Assembly: GCF_010015445.1 (NCBI RefSeq)
Contig: NC_053116.1
Location: 35,176,285-35,240,284, forward strand
Length of the DNA stretch: 64,000 nucleotides
DNA from: Perca fluviatilis
Taxonomy: Eukaryota > Chordata > Actinopteri > Perciformes > Percidae
Reading direction: 5' to 3'
The notes below the pieces were generated by a model that was not told the DNA's origin, ran no database searches, and saw nothing but the letters and a program-made list of their open reading frames with translations. Numbering within the stretch: position 1 is the stretch's first letter; every line of letters begins with the position of its first letter. The position numbers and the translations under genes were made by a program. This document shows positions 1 through 11,560 of this stretch, one piece after another.

Positions 1-320
1 TTTTGATTTGATTTGATTTATTTAATTGTAACAAGAATGCCTTACACATGATAAAAGGACATCAAATACAATCGAGGATAAAAACACAATAAAGTCCAAG
101 ACTTATTTCCATTGTGGTCCTCAACACACAACATCAAGACAAGACAAGATACTCAATGACATAACATAAAAACATTTTTCTTAAATAAATAAAAATAGTA
201 ACTTGCCTTACTTTAATCTATTCCGCAACCTTCTCTAATAACCAGACCTTGATGCTCTTTTTAAAAGAGTTCAGGCTGGAAATGATTTTCAAGGAGGGGT
301 AAAAAACAGGACTTTCACCC
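1..320 (-). repeat. Retroposon 3'-end-like fragment
   Basis: Read on the minus strand, the stretch ends in a repeated AAATC motif (TTTGA repeats at 1-20 on +) after an AT-rich tail with CTTGGACTTTATTGTG. This is the look of a LINE or SINE 3' end in fish. The family is not identified. Confidence 0.35.
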
Positions 321-505
321 AGAAGAGCCGGGATTGTGTCCCGCGTGTGGTGATTTTCAGCTGTTTTTTTTTTTAAGCCTTCCCCAATGTTTCTTTCCTA
401 AACCTAACCGCTTATTGTTTTCCTAAGCGTGCAACGTTAGTTCCCAATGTTCTTTTCCTAAACCTAACTTTTTTTTTTTGCGATAACACGCAACGTGGCG
501 TGTAA
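321..505. repeat. Low-complexity stretch with a direct repeat
   Basis: Two near-identical units of about 27 bp around 386 and 442 share CCAATGTT, CTTTTCCTAAACCTAAC and similar. They are separated by about 56 bp. No coding signal. Confidence 0.4.
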
Positions 506-797
506 ATGTAAATGGACTGTTTTTATATAGCGCTTTTCTAGTCTCGTCTTAACGACTACTCAAATTCACCATTCACACACATTCATACACTGTGGCCGAG
601 GCTGCCGTACAAGGTGCCACCTGCTCATCAGATAAACATTCACGCACATTTACACTCCGATGGCGCAGCATCGGGGGCAACTCGGGGTTCAGTGTCTTGC
701 CCAAGGACACTTCGGCATGGAACTGCAGGCCTAGGGATTGAACCACCAACCTTCCGATTGGCAGGCGACCTCTGTACCACTTAGCCACAGCCGCCCC
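506..797 (-). mobile_element. tRNA-derived SINE, minus strand
   Basis: On the minus strand it begins GGGGCGGCTGTGGCTAAGTG (A-box-like), contains GGTTCAATCC (B box), then CCTTGGGCAAGACACTGAAC. It ends with AAAAGCGCTATATAAA, a common tail of fish SINEs. The open frame across it is a by-product of the element. Confidence 0.8.
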
Positions 798-983
798 GGA
801 TGTATGTTTACATCCGCTGTATACAGCGTAAACATACACGTGGATCGCTCAAAATGCGTACAGATAACACACCATTTGGCTTTAGGAAAGGGGGCGTGTA
901 TGTTTACGCAAAATCATGATGCCATGTTGTCTCTTTACTGTACAGTTACCTGTTTCTTTTTAGCTTGTAAAATCAAGTATATG

Positions 984-1023
<40 letters not shown>

Positions 1024-2215
1024 ATGATTGTGTGCGTGCGTGTGCATATGATCAACACTGACACATCTGAGTCTCTTTCTGCGTTCCCTCTCTCCTCCTC
1101 ATGCAGCCTCTCTTCACGGGACAAGAGACATTGCGTGCATCCCAATATCATCATGTGTCATACAATATTCCTCTTCCTGACACATTCTCTCCATCTCATC
1201 TGTCACTCTACTCTAACTCCTGTTTTTTTTTTTTTTTTTTCCTCCCCTCATGTAGCTGCTGGGGAAAAATCTGGCTGTCTTTCTCTAACGCTGCTCATTG
1301 GCTCCATTCCTGTCATCCTCTTGCCACCTTTTTTTTTCCGTGCTGTCTCCATCTGCATCTCCTTTTCCCTTCCATCTCCCTGTCTCCCTTTCTCACCCTC
1401 TCCCTAATTCCTTGTCTTCCTTCGTCTCCTCCCTTCTCCCTTTCTCTCCTCCTCCCTCTGTCTCCCTAATGTTATATTAATAATGGAGAGGGTGCATGTT
1501 CAGCCAGACTTCATGAATTAACAATCAGATGGGAAGGAGTACGGAGGAAAGGAGTAGGGCAAAAAGAGAGTGACATGGACGGATGAGAGGTGGAGAGGGT
1601 AAGGCGAGGATGGACGCAGGGGTGAGGAGAAAAATTTGGTGGAAGAGGAAAAATGGCAAGTGAAGGAGGGGAGCTCTGATCGCCTCTCCGCTGTTTGCTT
1701 CTGGTCTGCTTACGCATCACTTCAGCCTTCACTCTGGGCTTGAGGGGAAGTCAGAAGGTCACACACACGACCAGCTGTGTGTGTGTGTGTGTGTGTGTGC
1801 GTGCGTGCGTGTGTGTTTACGTCTCCGTGTGTGTTTATATCAAAATGACAGTTTGGGATGTTAATGTTATATCGGGCTTGCAGTCTAGGAGCTGAGTGCC
1901 CTTGAACTGATAAGAGCTCTGCAGCCTTCAGCCTTAGACCTATTAGACATCAACCAAGCGCTCCTAAACACTCTAAATGGCTGATGCATGGACAATAGAT
2001 TTAGGAAAGCGTGTGTGTGTGTGGGTGTGTGTGCTCTTACTGTAGAGGCATGGAGCAGAAAGAGCAGTTTACATAATTCATATTCCATGTGAACAGGGAG
2101 ATAGATCGATGGATGGGTCAGCAGATAAAGCTATCAAACCATCAGTCAGAAGTCTATCAAGACAAAAATGCACCTTTTTTTTTACCGGCGAACAAACATC
2201 TCCTTTTAGAGATTA
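798..2215. other. Gene-free stretch with TG- and CT-rich simple repeats
   Basis: Holds (TG)n at 986-1022 and 1776-1800, a pyrimidine-rich stretch at 1190-1470 and a short inverted repeat at 800-840 (GTATGTTTAC with GTAAACATAC). The apparent reading frames are low-complexity Cys/Val or Ser/Leu runs. No gene seen. Confidence 0.7.
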
Positions 2216-2224
2216 CATTGGAGA

Positions 2225-2470
2225 GCTTAAAGGGACAGTTCACCCCAAAATAAAAAAATAAATTAAAAAAATCCTCTTACCTGTAGTGCTATTTATCAGT
2301 CAAGAGTCTAGACTGGGCAAACTCTCAAAACTGTCTTGACTGTTTTGGTGTGAGTTGCCCAGTGTTGGACATATCAGCCGTAGAGACGTATCGGGCTTTC
2401 TCTCCAATATAATGGAACTCTGGTACTCATCTTGTGGTGTTCAAAGAGCTAAAAAGATATATTTGAAGAA
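2225..2470 (+). repeat. Interspersed repeat, unclassified
   Basis: Starts AAAGGGACAGTTCACCCCAA and contains TTGGTGTGAGTTGCCCAGTG and AATATAATGGAACTC, motifs I associate with a common percomorph repeat. Ends not defined. Confidence 0.4.
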
Positions 2471-2983
2471 TTCAACAGCATGCCTGTACTCAAGATAATG
2501 ACCAGACCTGGTTGTAAGCAGTTTAATGTAGCTATTTTCTTTTTATCCTATCACCACGCAGAAGGAAGCGTACTCAACAAGACTAAGGCTGTCTCCCAAG
2601 TCTCTTATTTGATATTTCCTCGCTTGAACCGGATGTCGTTCTGGCCCCCCCTTCATGAAGGCTGTCTCAAAGCTCTTTATTCCTGCCCCAAGGAAGCGAC
2701 CACTGAGGATGGAGGAGGGATCTCCGAGGAGCTATGAGCGAGGATACACAAGAGCAGCCTTCACGGAAGCTGTGCAGCTGAATGCGGTCGCTAACTCCGC
2801 CCATAAGGCTGACAAATTCACGTGACGCTTCAGAGGAAAGCACATTTCATCCCTCTAAAAACACATTTCCTCGACTCCTCTCTTCTCCCATGATTTCCTT
2901 GCATCTCTCCCATGCTTCCTCGGTGACAGACTAGGATGCGAGGTAGGGAAGCAAGTGAAGGAAACGTAGATGCAATTTAAGCT
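2471..2983. other. No feature recognised
   Basis: Neither conserved reading frames nor clear repeats are visible here. Confidence 0.5.
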
Positions 2984-3129
2984 TGATGGTGTTTAAAGCC
3001 CCCACTGTCGAATTCAAGGCAGCGCTGCGACCTTCGACTTCAAGGCACCTAACCCTAACCCTTGCCTAATCCTAGTGCCTTCCATGCAGCGCTGCCTGGA
3101 AGATGACGTTGGGGGCCTAAAACACCAAA
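2984..3129. mobile_element. Foldback element with inverted arms of about 45 bp
   Basis: The left arm (GATGGTGTTTAAAGCCCCCA ... AGGCAGCGCTGC) and the reversed right arm (TGGTGTTTTAGGCCCCCAAC ... AGGCAGCGCTGC) match imperfectly around a core with CCTAACCCTAACCC. No transposase. Target duplication not clear. Confidence 0.6.
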
Positions 3130-3184
3130 CGCCACAATTTAAGGACATGGGACGTACCCTACGAAGCCACAGCCACGCAAGTGG

Positions 3185-3252
3185 CTCCATGAGGCTGTAC
3201 TTAGGACAGCAGTGCTTAGAGCTAAATGCTTCAACATCAGCATGCTAATATA
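3185..3252 (+). repeat. Interspersed repeat fragment
   Basis: Contains ATGAGGCTGTACTTAGGACA, GCTTAGAGCTAAATGCTTCA and ATCAGCATGCTAA. The same family recurs at 63930-64000. Confidence 0.6.
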
Positions 3253-3781
3253 CTGATGTGAAGATGAAGGATGTTGTTTTAAAAAGCCTTCTTCAAACCA
3301 ACAATCATAGACAGACTCATGCACTGATATTATATAGGCCACACTTTTGTCACACATCTGATGATGATTAGGTAATCATGTATCACCGTTGGGGTAAGAA
3401 AAACCATCAATCATTATTACAAACTATGTTTCACATAATATAGAGAGATCTCGATTTCATATAGATTGTTAAAATGTTTAAAAAATACTGTCATGGCAGG
3501 GCTGTAGTCAAGTCTACCTTTGTTAAGTCCAAGACAAGTCCAAGAGGTTCAAGTCCAAGTCAAGAACGAGTCCAAATGAGAGACAGTCAGTACCCAGACA
3601 GAAAAAAAAGAATCCTCTACAAGACCACTTACTTATCTGTTCATAATTTATGTGATATGAGAGACAGTATATCTTCTATTTTAAGATGAAAGTTTTGCTT
3701 TATTATTTGTAATAATCAAAAAGCAAGTGCAGAGTAACACACTATAGGATCAAATTAGGCCATATTATTTACTTAAAATTA

Positions 3782-4784
3782 GGGCTGTCAAACGATAATT
3801 TTTTTTAATCGCAATTAATCATCAAATTTCTATAGTTAATCGCAATTAATCGCATGATTTATCACATGAATAACATTTTATTAGTTTTTAAGTACATTTT
3901 AACAATGGAAAGCAATTCTTACCAGTGTATCTTGATTGGGAATCAAATGAATGCAAAGAAAGTTACTTTACGAACTTGACTTTAAGATATGTAATTGTTT
4001 ATTATTTATTTACTCTAAACAAAAGGAAAATGTGTGAACCAGTCATTATTGCACAATTCCTCCAAGTACCTAACCTAACTGAAATGTAACACTTACACTT
4101 TGCTTATATAGTACAAACAAAATGGTCCAAAACCAGATGCCACAGCAGGACATTTGTAACCTTTACATTTTTCTAATAAGGAATGTAACAATTCTCCTGG
4201 ACAGAAAAGGGGGTGGACAATGTCCCAAATGACAAAAACAGTCAAAAAAACAATACAAACAACGCAGTCCTAAAACCATATGCCTAGGCAATATAGTGTG
4301 CAGTAACTCCTAAATAATTTGGATTACTCACTGACCTCCAGTGATCACCGGTTAATTATTATTTATTTGCAGCAGTTCCAGTGTGGCTGCTTTCTCCGTG
4401 GAGTACAGGCTGTGTATGCGTGAAACTACTGTCCCCCCCTCGACAACTTTTAAAAAGTAAACTTTCCATTCAGAATCTTACTGGCATCCATTTCGGCGTC
4501 TCGCGCTCGCCATCCACTCAAAACGTAACGTCAGCCTACTATTCTTTGGCCGGCTCGCGAGCCCAAACGAGTGTGCGCTGCGTGCCTGTTGTTTTGTTTC
4601 CGGTCTGGCTAGATCCGGTGTGGTGTTGTAGTTTTTCTAACGTTACTAGTTGTTGCAACAGCATGTGAAAAAAACTACAAAGGTTGCTAGGCCAAAAAGA
4701 TTGTTAATCTCGTGATTAAAAAAATTTACACTGTTAAAATGGGTTTGTATTAACGCCGTTAATAACGCGTTTAACTGACAGCAC
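3782..4784. mobile_element. Nested element, GGGCTGTCAAA family, copy 1
   Basis: Starts GGGCTGTCAAACG followed by ATTAATCGC-rich sequence and ends TTAACTGACAGCAC. It is flanked on both sides by TACTTAAAATT, which fits a target duplication of about 8 bp. A non-autonomous DNA element. Confidence 0.65.
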
Positions 4785-4796
4785 TACTTAAAATTA

Positions 4797-5621
4797 GGGC
4801 TGTCAAAATTAACGCGTTAATTTTTGCGTTAATTTTTAAATATTTAACTCGTTAAAAAAAATTAACGAAATTAACGCAGCTGTGTTTGTTTACTTCATGT
4901 GGTGGCTGAGAAACGTAATACGTCTACATAACAGCAGGCGGCGCTAATCTGTATTGTTGCCCAAGTAAGGAAAACCGGCAGCTGATTGGACGAACGCGTC
5001 ACATGGGTTTGTTTTCTCCGGAAATTCAAAGCCAGACTGTCATGGCGGCCGTTCAGAATAATGCATCTCATATTGTACTAAAATAGTTCACTGAAACATG
5101 TTTCTGAAAACATTTTAAGCGAGAAATAGGCCGTGCAGTTGCTGAATCTGTCTTCATTTCAGCTCAACAAAGGTCAGTTTAGAAGATTTTCGTCAGATTT
5201 TGAGAGACTAGTCACCTCATTCCGCTCGCCATTTCTGGGTGAGTCCCGACTGCCGACTGAACTCTCGGCTCGTTGGAGACGAACTGCGCCTCGCCTGTAA
5301 AGTAGAAAGCAGGCGACAGCAGCCCGGGGCGGTGACAAAAATCTGCTCTCAAGTCGGACAGTTTCTAGCCGTTTCCAGCAGCCTTCAGCAGGACTAAGCC
5401 AAATTGTTGCTGCTGTTGTTCTGAAAGATATTAAACATTCTGAACTTAGCAGAACCTTTCCTTGTTTGTTTTTTTCTTCATATTTGCAAAGTTAAGTGTT
5501 TTAGCATTTAAATATCCATTATTCCAAGCTTCAGTCTCAATTTAAAAAAGCAATTAATCGCGATTAATTACAGCAAATTGTGCAATTAATTAGTTAATTT
5601 TTTTTAATCGATTGACAGCCC
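4797..5621. mobile_element. Nested element, GGGCTGTCAAA family, copy 2
   Basis: Starts GGGCTGTCAAAATTAACGCG and ends AATCGATTGACAGCCC. It shares the TACTTAAAAT flank with copy 1, so the same 11-bp motif occurs before, between and after the two copies. The inside differs from copy 1 (no coding capacity). Confidence 0.65.
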
Positions 5622-6074
5622 TACTTAAAATATTAAATGGAAATGTTCCCATTCTTGAACTACTTGTCCTGAAGAATTCATAGTATAAAGTGCTCGCTGA
5701 CATTTTGCCAAAATGAAAATAATGGATACATGATGATTGAGGTAGCCTACTGTATATGATGCAGCCAGGTGTATACCAGGCGACCAATTTCGATGCCTGT
5801 TCTAGATGGATTTTGAATTAAACTAATACCTGTTTTCTGAAGGAGCACGCTTCCTCAATGGTTTTGTTTTGAAGGAGGAAGTTACTTTAGAACAAAAGCA
5901 TATAGTGCTGGACGCGGTCGAGACCAACCAGAATATTTGGCGAGTCCAATGGCCGAGTCTGAGACAAGTCTGAGTCCAAATACCAACGAGTCCAAGACAA
6001 GTCCAAGACAAGAAAGTACTACAGCCCTGTGTCGCGGCATAACCAACCCTGGGGAAACTTGATTCCTCTTGTTA

Positions 6075-6450
6075 TGTCTAGGATAGTCTCGCTTTGCCAG
6101 ACCTTCCTCCAACACGCTGCGGAGGAGGGTCTGGCTAGTCCACACAACATTCCGGGATGGGAGAAAAACGTGCTCTGGTTTATTGCCATTTCTTAATACA
6201 TATCATGGCTAGTGCCCGTCAAAAAGCATGGACTTGTTTTGTGGGTGTATTTATTATTTTGTTGAGAAGATTCGATAATAGTGTTAGATTTAGCGATCTG
6301 AGGAGCAGTTAACCATAGTCCTCAGAAATTGGGCGCAAGGAAACGGACATCGGCTAAAAGACATGCATCCGGCGGAATTTCCTGCGCCACCGGAGCAATC
6401 CCAGAAGTGGAACGTCGTGGATATAGACTACATCTAGGATTATACCAGAG
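6075..6450 (-). repeat. Non-autonomous repeat with hairpin end
   Basis: Has the hairpin GCCAGACCTTCCTCC ... GGAGGAGGGTCTGGC at one end, then AAAACGTGCTCTGGTTTATT. Reverse-complement relatives occur at 44690-45140 and partly at 10760-10970. Confidence 0.55.
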
Positions 6451-7240
6451 TTTGGTTTTACTGGTGCATTTGAAATCTGGAAAACTAAGCGCTTAGCCGC
6501 CCGACTGAAAGTAAGGTTCAGAGGCCTACCTGGCGTCCGTCGGCGCAACGTCAAACAGCGTTGACGCTCAGTTGGCAGTTAATTTGTTTGACGTTCAAAA
6601 TGCGAATATAACCTTAACTCAAACTCCGTGGGGAAACGTCACAACAAGTCAGAAAACACCATCCTCTTGAGCAGTCTCCCACTGAGCTGTTCCACCGCAA
6701 CATGTATTCTCTTGAATCCGCTTCATTTCCACTTTTGCAGACTCCATGACACAGGTAAGCCACACCCACCCCAGCCTGGTGGCCAATAGAAACCAACATG
6801 TGGATTATGATGTGACAATACATAGATATTGGAAAAAAAACTGTAATAGAGGTATAGCAAAAGTTAAACATAAACTCTACTGTAAATGAACATCATAAAC
6901 AACTTTGTCTAAACATCCAATAAGCAGACTTCAGTGGTGTATGTAAAAGCATTTCACTTATATGTGTGTGAGGTTTTCAGTACAGTATGTGAATGAGTTT
7001 GGTTTCCCAAGTGTGTGTGAGAGGAAAAGTGCATGGTAATTCTGAATAATGTCCCTAACGGCCCCTCATACTAGAGTGTCCTGTAACCACACCCAGCAGT
7101 GATGTCACAGTGCATTGACAGACTCTGAAGTACACTGCTACGCCACTGCAGCAAGGTGACAAAAAACAAGAATCTCAGCTGCTATTGAGTAACTCTTTAA
7201 CATTGAATGCTGTTGTAAAGAACTGAAAGAACATGCTTGC
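6451..7240. other. No gene recognised
   Basis: Mixed unique sequence without a conserved reading frame, terminal repeats or simple repeats of note. Confidence 0.5.
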
Positions 7241-7287
7241 AGTCAGTGGTGGAATGTAACTAAGTACATTTACTCAAATACTGTACT
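7241..7287 (+). repeat. Short fragment of an interspersed repeat
   Basis: GTGGTGGAATGTAACTAAGT and ACATTTACTCAAATACTGTA match the start of a fish repeat also present at 53695-54140 and, as a decayed copy, at 12020-12627. Confidence 0.55.
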
Positions 7288-7288
7288 T

Positions 7289-7580
7289 AATAGGGGTGTC
7301 ATAATTCTCCAAATCCTCGATTCGATTACATTTTCGATTCAAAGGTCACGGTTCGATTCGATTCTCTTTTGTAACTGCAGTCTTTTTCACAGAAGATGAC
7401 ATTCAAGTTCACAACAAAACAAACGAAAAACTATAAAACAGCCATGTCCATAGTCTTCTCCGAACAATTAAGAGTCTTAACAAACTATTTCCGAACAGTT
7501 GAACATATACCACACAGATTAACTGCCATGTTAGTCGTGCTGCCAGTGGAAGAATATGGTACACGCCAGAGATGGGCAAG
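7289..7580. repeat. End of a small DNA element, unpaired
   Basis: TAGGGGTGTCATAATTCTCC with ATTCGATT repeats looks like the left end of a hAT-like miniature element; I could not find the other end. Confidence 0.4.
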
Positions 7581-7660
7581 GCAAGGCAAGGCAAGGCAGC
7601 TTTATTTGTATAGCACATTTCAGCAACAAGGCAATTCAAAGTGCTTTACATAAAACATTA
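7581..7660 (+). repeat. Interspersed repeat core, TTTATTTGTATAGCACATTT family
   Basis: Preceded by a short GGCAA repeat. TTTGTATAGCACATTTCA and CAATTCAAAGTGCTTTACA are shared with 31075-31122. A retroposon tail family of fish. Confidence 0.6.
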
Positions 7661-7729
7661 AAAAACAGAACAATTTCAATGCATTAAAAGACAAAAAATT
7701 AAATGTAGAAAACAATTAAAAACAATTAA

Positions 7730-8500
7730 TGGGGACTCAAGTCTGACACTCGGACTAGAGTCGCACTTAAGTCGCACAAACATCTGACTTCAGACTTGAC
7801 TTGCGACTCGACCCAAAAGACTTCAGACTTGACTTGGACTCGATCTTCGAGACTCGTCAACAACCTGTTTTCATGCAATTATTGCTTTTTACATCTAAAT
7901 TTATTCATGTATTTCTATTTTCTTTTATTGGTGCATAAAAGTTGGGGAAACATGTGGCGAGCTCCATGTCCTCTGCCCTTTGCCATAATTTGCAACATAA
8001 AGGCCGTTTTGCAGGCGCCGCATCCAAGCTTGTGTCAAAATGACGTAGATCTCGCTGGCATGCACCACTCTATTTTTTTTTCAGCGCCGTGCAACAAAGC
8101 CAAAATAGGAATCCTGAACGAGCTCGAGGATAACCGGATGCCAGGACTCTTAGACTGCAGTTCTCTCTTGTAAACTTACATTACGGCAATGCTGCTGCCA
8201 GTTCTGCCGTTGTTTACCTTTTTCTTCTTCTTCTAGTCCGTAGAAAGAGCAACGTCGGTAGCCTTTGCTAATTAGTGCCACCGCTGTTCAGGAGAAGACT
8301 GCAACTAGTGTCGGGTATAAATAGTAACGGCGAGCCCATGACGTCACATTTGCACGCGCTAGCTGGGCTGCGTCTAGTATATAAGAGCCTTTACGGTGCT
8401 CCCGTGACGTCACACTGGTGTTCCGACAGGTCGCCTGCGGCGAGTATACCCCACGTTTAACGCATGCGCTATGCCTTATGTGCACGCACTCACATATAAA
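7730..8500 (+). mobile_element. hAT-like element 5' region with repeated GACTTGACTTGGACTC motifs
   Basis: Repeats of GACTTGACTTG(C/G)ACTCG occur between 7735 and 7860, upstream of a BED-finger reading frame. The same arrangement is seen at 27296-28500, so both are probably from one transposon family. Confidence 0.5.
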
Positions 8501-8509
8501 AAATGCATT

Positions 8510-8705
8510 GAGGATGGTAACACCAAGTCCTCCCGGAGTTGTGCCTTTTGTCATTAGTTTTGCTTTCAATAACTTGGTAAACAGTGGCAGTAAGCGAACA
8601 GCTACATGCAAGGTGTGTGGCAACAAGATAAATGATGCCGGATCGACAACGCCGAACTTCATCAGGCATCTCAAAACACACCTAAATAGGTCAGTCACTT
8701 ACTAA
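8510..8705 (+). pseudogene. BED-type zinc-finger fragment of a hAT transposase-like gene
   Basis: The frame reads VVPFVISFAFNNLVNSGSK, then ATCKVCGNKINDAG and FIRHLKTHLNR. This gives C-x2-C ... H-x4-H spacing as in BED fingers of hAT transposases and ZBED proteins. It stops at 8703 soon after the finger, so only the N-terminal piece is present. A second copy is at 27512-28070. Confidence 0.6.
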
Positions 8706-8934
8706 TGTGAAAGAGACGTTACATTTAGCATATATCGTCACAGGTAAGGCTATTAAATGAACAAGGTGTACCTGGTCCATCAAACACTGGGCCGTCTTGA
8801 CTGTCTTAATTCTGCACATATTTCTGTTACTGTAGTCCTATTTACTATTTCATTATTTCATCCATTGTGCGTTATTTGGACATTTCACATGTTTTCTTTT
8901 CTGTTAGCCTAATAGCTGGTTTGATTTGCATTGA
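8706..8934. other. No feature recognised
   Basis: AT-rich spacer between two transposon remnants. Confidence 0.4.
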
Positions 8935-9347
8935 GAGATGATTTTATGGAAAGTACCCCATGCCAATCTCTAGGTATGGTGAAGGCTATGTGATGATGTG
9001 GGGGGGGGGCTATTTTAATTCCAAAGGCCAAGGGAACTTTATCAGGAGGCATAGTATCCTGGATCCATGAAATAACTGGCCTTTAATAATAAAAATCTGC
9101 CTGCCTCTATGGGAATTTAACATAGGGGTGGACTCACTTTTGTTGCCAGTAGTTTAGACATTAATGGCTGTGTGTTGAGTTATTTTGAGGAGACAGCACA
9201 TTTACACTGTTATGCAAGCTGTACACTTAATACTTTACATTGTAGCAAAGTGTAATTTCTTCAGTGTTGTCCCATTAAAAGATATAATGAAATATTTACT
9301 AAAATGTGAGGGGTGTACTCACTTTTGTGAGATACTGTATATATACA

Positions 9348-9348
<1 letters not shown>
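8935..9348 (+). mobile_element. Tc1/mariner 3' remnant
   Basis: Contains GGTATGGTGAAGGCTATGTG, CTATTTTAATTCCAAAGGCC and two copies of GGGTG(T/G)ACTCACTTTTGT. These resemble the decayed end of a transposase gene and the terminal repeats of a fish Tc1-like element. The frame is broken. It runs into a (TA)n tract. Confidence 0.55.

Positions 9349-9424
<76 letters not shown>
9349..9424. repeat. (TA)n microsatellite
   Basis: About 74 bp of uninterrupted TA adjoining the Tc1-like remnant. Confidence 0.95.
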
Positions 9425-9425
<1 letters not shown>

Positions 9426-9819
9426 TATGAATGGATGTTAATCAATACCAGTCAAAAGAAGAAAAGCTAAGTCCTGGATGATTTTAAGGTAAGCATGTGA
9501 AAGCAGTTTCAGTTTGTGTTAGCCTGGTTTAAAATGCCAGTTAAGAGTGTTTTAAACAGACGTAATGTCCCTTAACAGCACAACATTTATATAAGTTGGC
9601 CATTCTACTTCTACTCTCAAGATTCTACTTCTTTCCAGAGGAGGTGTTTGCAAGGAGAAGGAGGACATTGTTGTCTATATTTGTAGAAATAATAAAATAA
9701 ATTAGTGCCCATCCACAAAGAACGTATGATTTTCCGTTAATGTTCCTCTGGGAGATGGTGTAAAACAGGTAAAGATAAGAGGAGGGAAAGATAAAAATCA
9801 GCAACAAAGCTTTTCATCA

Positions 9820-9820
<1 letters not shown>

Positions 9821-9883
<63 letters not shown>

Positions 9884-9887
9884 GTGT
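9821..9887. repeat. (TG)n microsatellite
   Basis: Nearly perfect TG repeats; the Val/Cys and His/Thr frames over it are artefacts. Confidence 0.95.
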
Positions 9888-10305
9888 GCCTGCATGGACA
9901 GGCAAGTCTGTAGTCCATCTCCCTGCGTGTAGAGGATATCTATTAATAAGTTCATCTGATTCATCTTTAAATACATTTCTCCTCATTCTCCTCACACTGG
10001 CTCACTGCATAACAAGCTTTGACAGTAGTGAGTTGGGTAAAGCCATGCATATGGATGGGGTGGGGGGCTGGCATATGTCTGTGTGTGTGTATGTGTGTTG
10101 GCGGGGCCTGCAAGAAATGAACGTATTATTATTTGTTCTTCAGCACCAGGGAGTGCTAGCTTTCAGCACAGCAGACAGCGCCTCGGGCCTCTGCTTGTTT
10201 GGTCGTGCAGAGAAGAGAAGGAAGGGTCAGCTGCTTCTAAACACTTTGGCCAACACTGGGTTTATTCTCCCTGGTCTGCAGCAACGGAAGTACATTTCCA
10301 GGATA
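9888..10305. other. No gene recognised
   Basis: The longest + frame here is low-complexity at its start and shows no family resemblance. Confidence 0.5.
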
Positions 10306-10309
10306 ATTA

Positions 10310-10990
10310 TTGCCTGACATCCTGCGCGTGGCTCACACGCCAGACATCCCTCACTTTCCGCTCTCTGTGTGCTGTCGTTCTCAAACTCCGTTCGCTTCGG
10401 GAAACAACAACAAACTTCGAGCTAGCAAGCTGCACGTTGAAAATGGCAAGTTTTGAAGAAAATTTGGATTGTGCAACAAGGCAGGCCTGTTCGGTTCTTT
10501 CGGGGGATGATTGTAAAGATTTACAAAGAATATGTTTACGGCATTTCCTCTCTAACTGGGACGTTTTGACCGATTGGTGGGATTTCTGGGGACAAAATAC
10601 ACCCGGTGATACAATGTTAGGAGCAGATTATGTTTAACCATGTATCCAGCTAATTAAAATAGCTCACGTAACTGTATTGTGTCAACAGTTAACTTTATTA
10701 TATTATTATATATTAACATTTAATATAGGATGTGTCGTTTTCTTTTGCGGGGTGCAAATATTCCACCAAAACAAATTCCTTCCAGAGACTATGTTGCAGA
10801 GACTATGTTGCAGAGCCACAGGCGCGTCCGGAGCTTAGCGCTGCCCAAGACGATTGCTATTGGTTTAAAGAAATGCAAACAACCCAGAGTGTTTTTTTTT
10901 CTCTTATGCTGGAATGTATGTGTGGTGTAGCCAGACCTTACTCCACAGTGCTGTGGAGATCTGGCAATGCGACACTAATTGCCCCAGACC
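10310..10990 (+). repeat. Transposon-derived repeat with reading-frame remnant MASFEENLD, copy 1
   Basis: A frame from 10444 reads MASFEENLDCATRQ and then LSGDDCKDLQRICLRHFLSN. A second diverged copy at 14560 reads MESFEENLDRATRQ. The part from 10765 shares CCACCAAAACAAATTCCTTC and GCCAGACCTTACTCC with the repeats at 6075 and 44690. The original protein is not identified with confidence; a transposon-encoded helicase-like N-terminus is one thought. Confidence 0.45.
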
Positions 10991-11252
10991 CATGAGCTGT
11001 GGAGCAGACAATTACCTCCCAAAGTAGGGACCCAATCCTCCAGTGCTCTTGAGTATGCTTCACAGTGTCTCCGAAATTAACAACCGAATGCGCCAAATGT
11101 GAGTACATTTTGCCATTGGCAGATGAAACTGTCAATCTACCTGCCACGTTGGTGGGTAGCCAATGAGAATTGAGTGATTCATTAGTTGTTTTTTGGCACT
11201 GTTCTTTCACATTTCAACCAAGTCTTCCATTTCCTTGGATTTGAGCTAAAAA

Positions 11253-11533
11253 ATGTGGCAGCACATTACTGGCAACCAACAAAAAGATGAGGATGACTCA
11301 AAGAAAAGTAAAAGAAGACGTTTTAATACCAAATGTGGCAGTTGAGTTGGCGATAACGGCAAGGTTTTTGAGTGGCTGATTTACAACCGCAGTACAGAAC
11401 AAATGTACTGCAGTGACTGTCATGTGTATAGCTCAGAGCAAGCACAGTTAAATCCTTTTATGATTGGGACTGAAAACTTAAAATGATAAGCAATTAAGGA
11501 CCACAAGTCATCAAAAAGCCTTTATGAGGCAAA
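11253..11533 (+). pseudogene. Decayed TTF-type zinc-finger fragment of a hAT-like transposase
   Basis: From ATG at 11253 the frame reads a basic segment (KKSKRRRFNTK), then after a stop a segment with FEWLIYNRSTEQMYCSDCHV, IGTENLK, two stops, and AIKDHKSSKS. C-x2-C followed by a distant KDHxxSK is the pattern of TTF-type fingers found upstream of hAT transposase domains. At least three stops show it is dead. Confidence 0.6.
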
Positions 11534-11560
11534 AAAAAAAAAAAGAATTGGCTGGTAAAA

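Larger units (their letters stand above)
3497..6029. mobile_element. hAT-type element with terminal repeats CAGGGCTGTAGT, carrying two internal insertions
   Basis: The left end CAGGGCTGTAGTCAAGTC and right end ACTACAGCCCTG are inverted repeats of 12 bp. Flanks TGTCATGG and TGTCGCGG match at 6 of 8 positions, fitting an old 8-bp target duplication. Subterminal AAGTCCAAGACAAGTCC-like motifs occur at both ends. No transposase frame remains. Positions 3782-5621 are two later insertions. Confidence 0.7.

Noticed and set aside
573..839. 88-residue minus-strand reading frame
   Set aside because: It lies almost wholly in a tRNA-derived SINE; the frame is a by-product of the element.
3045..3070. Telomere-like CCTAACCCTAACCC
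   Set aside because: Only two units, inside a foldback element; not a telomere or an interstitial telomeric tract.
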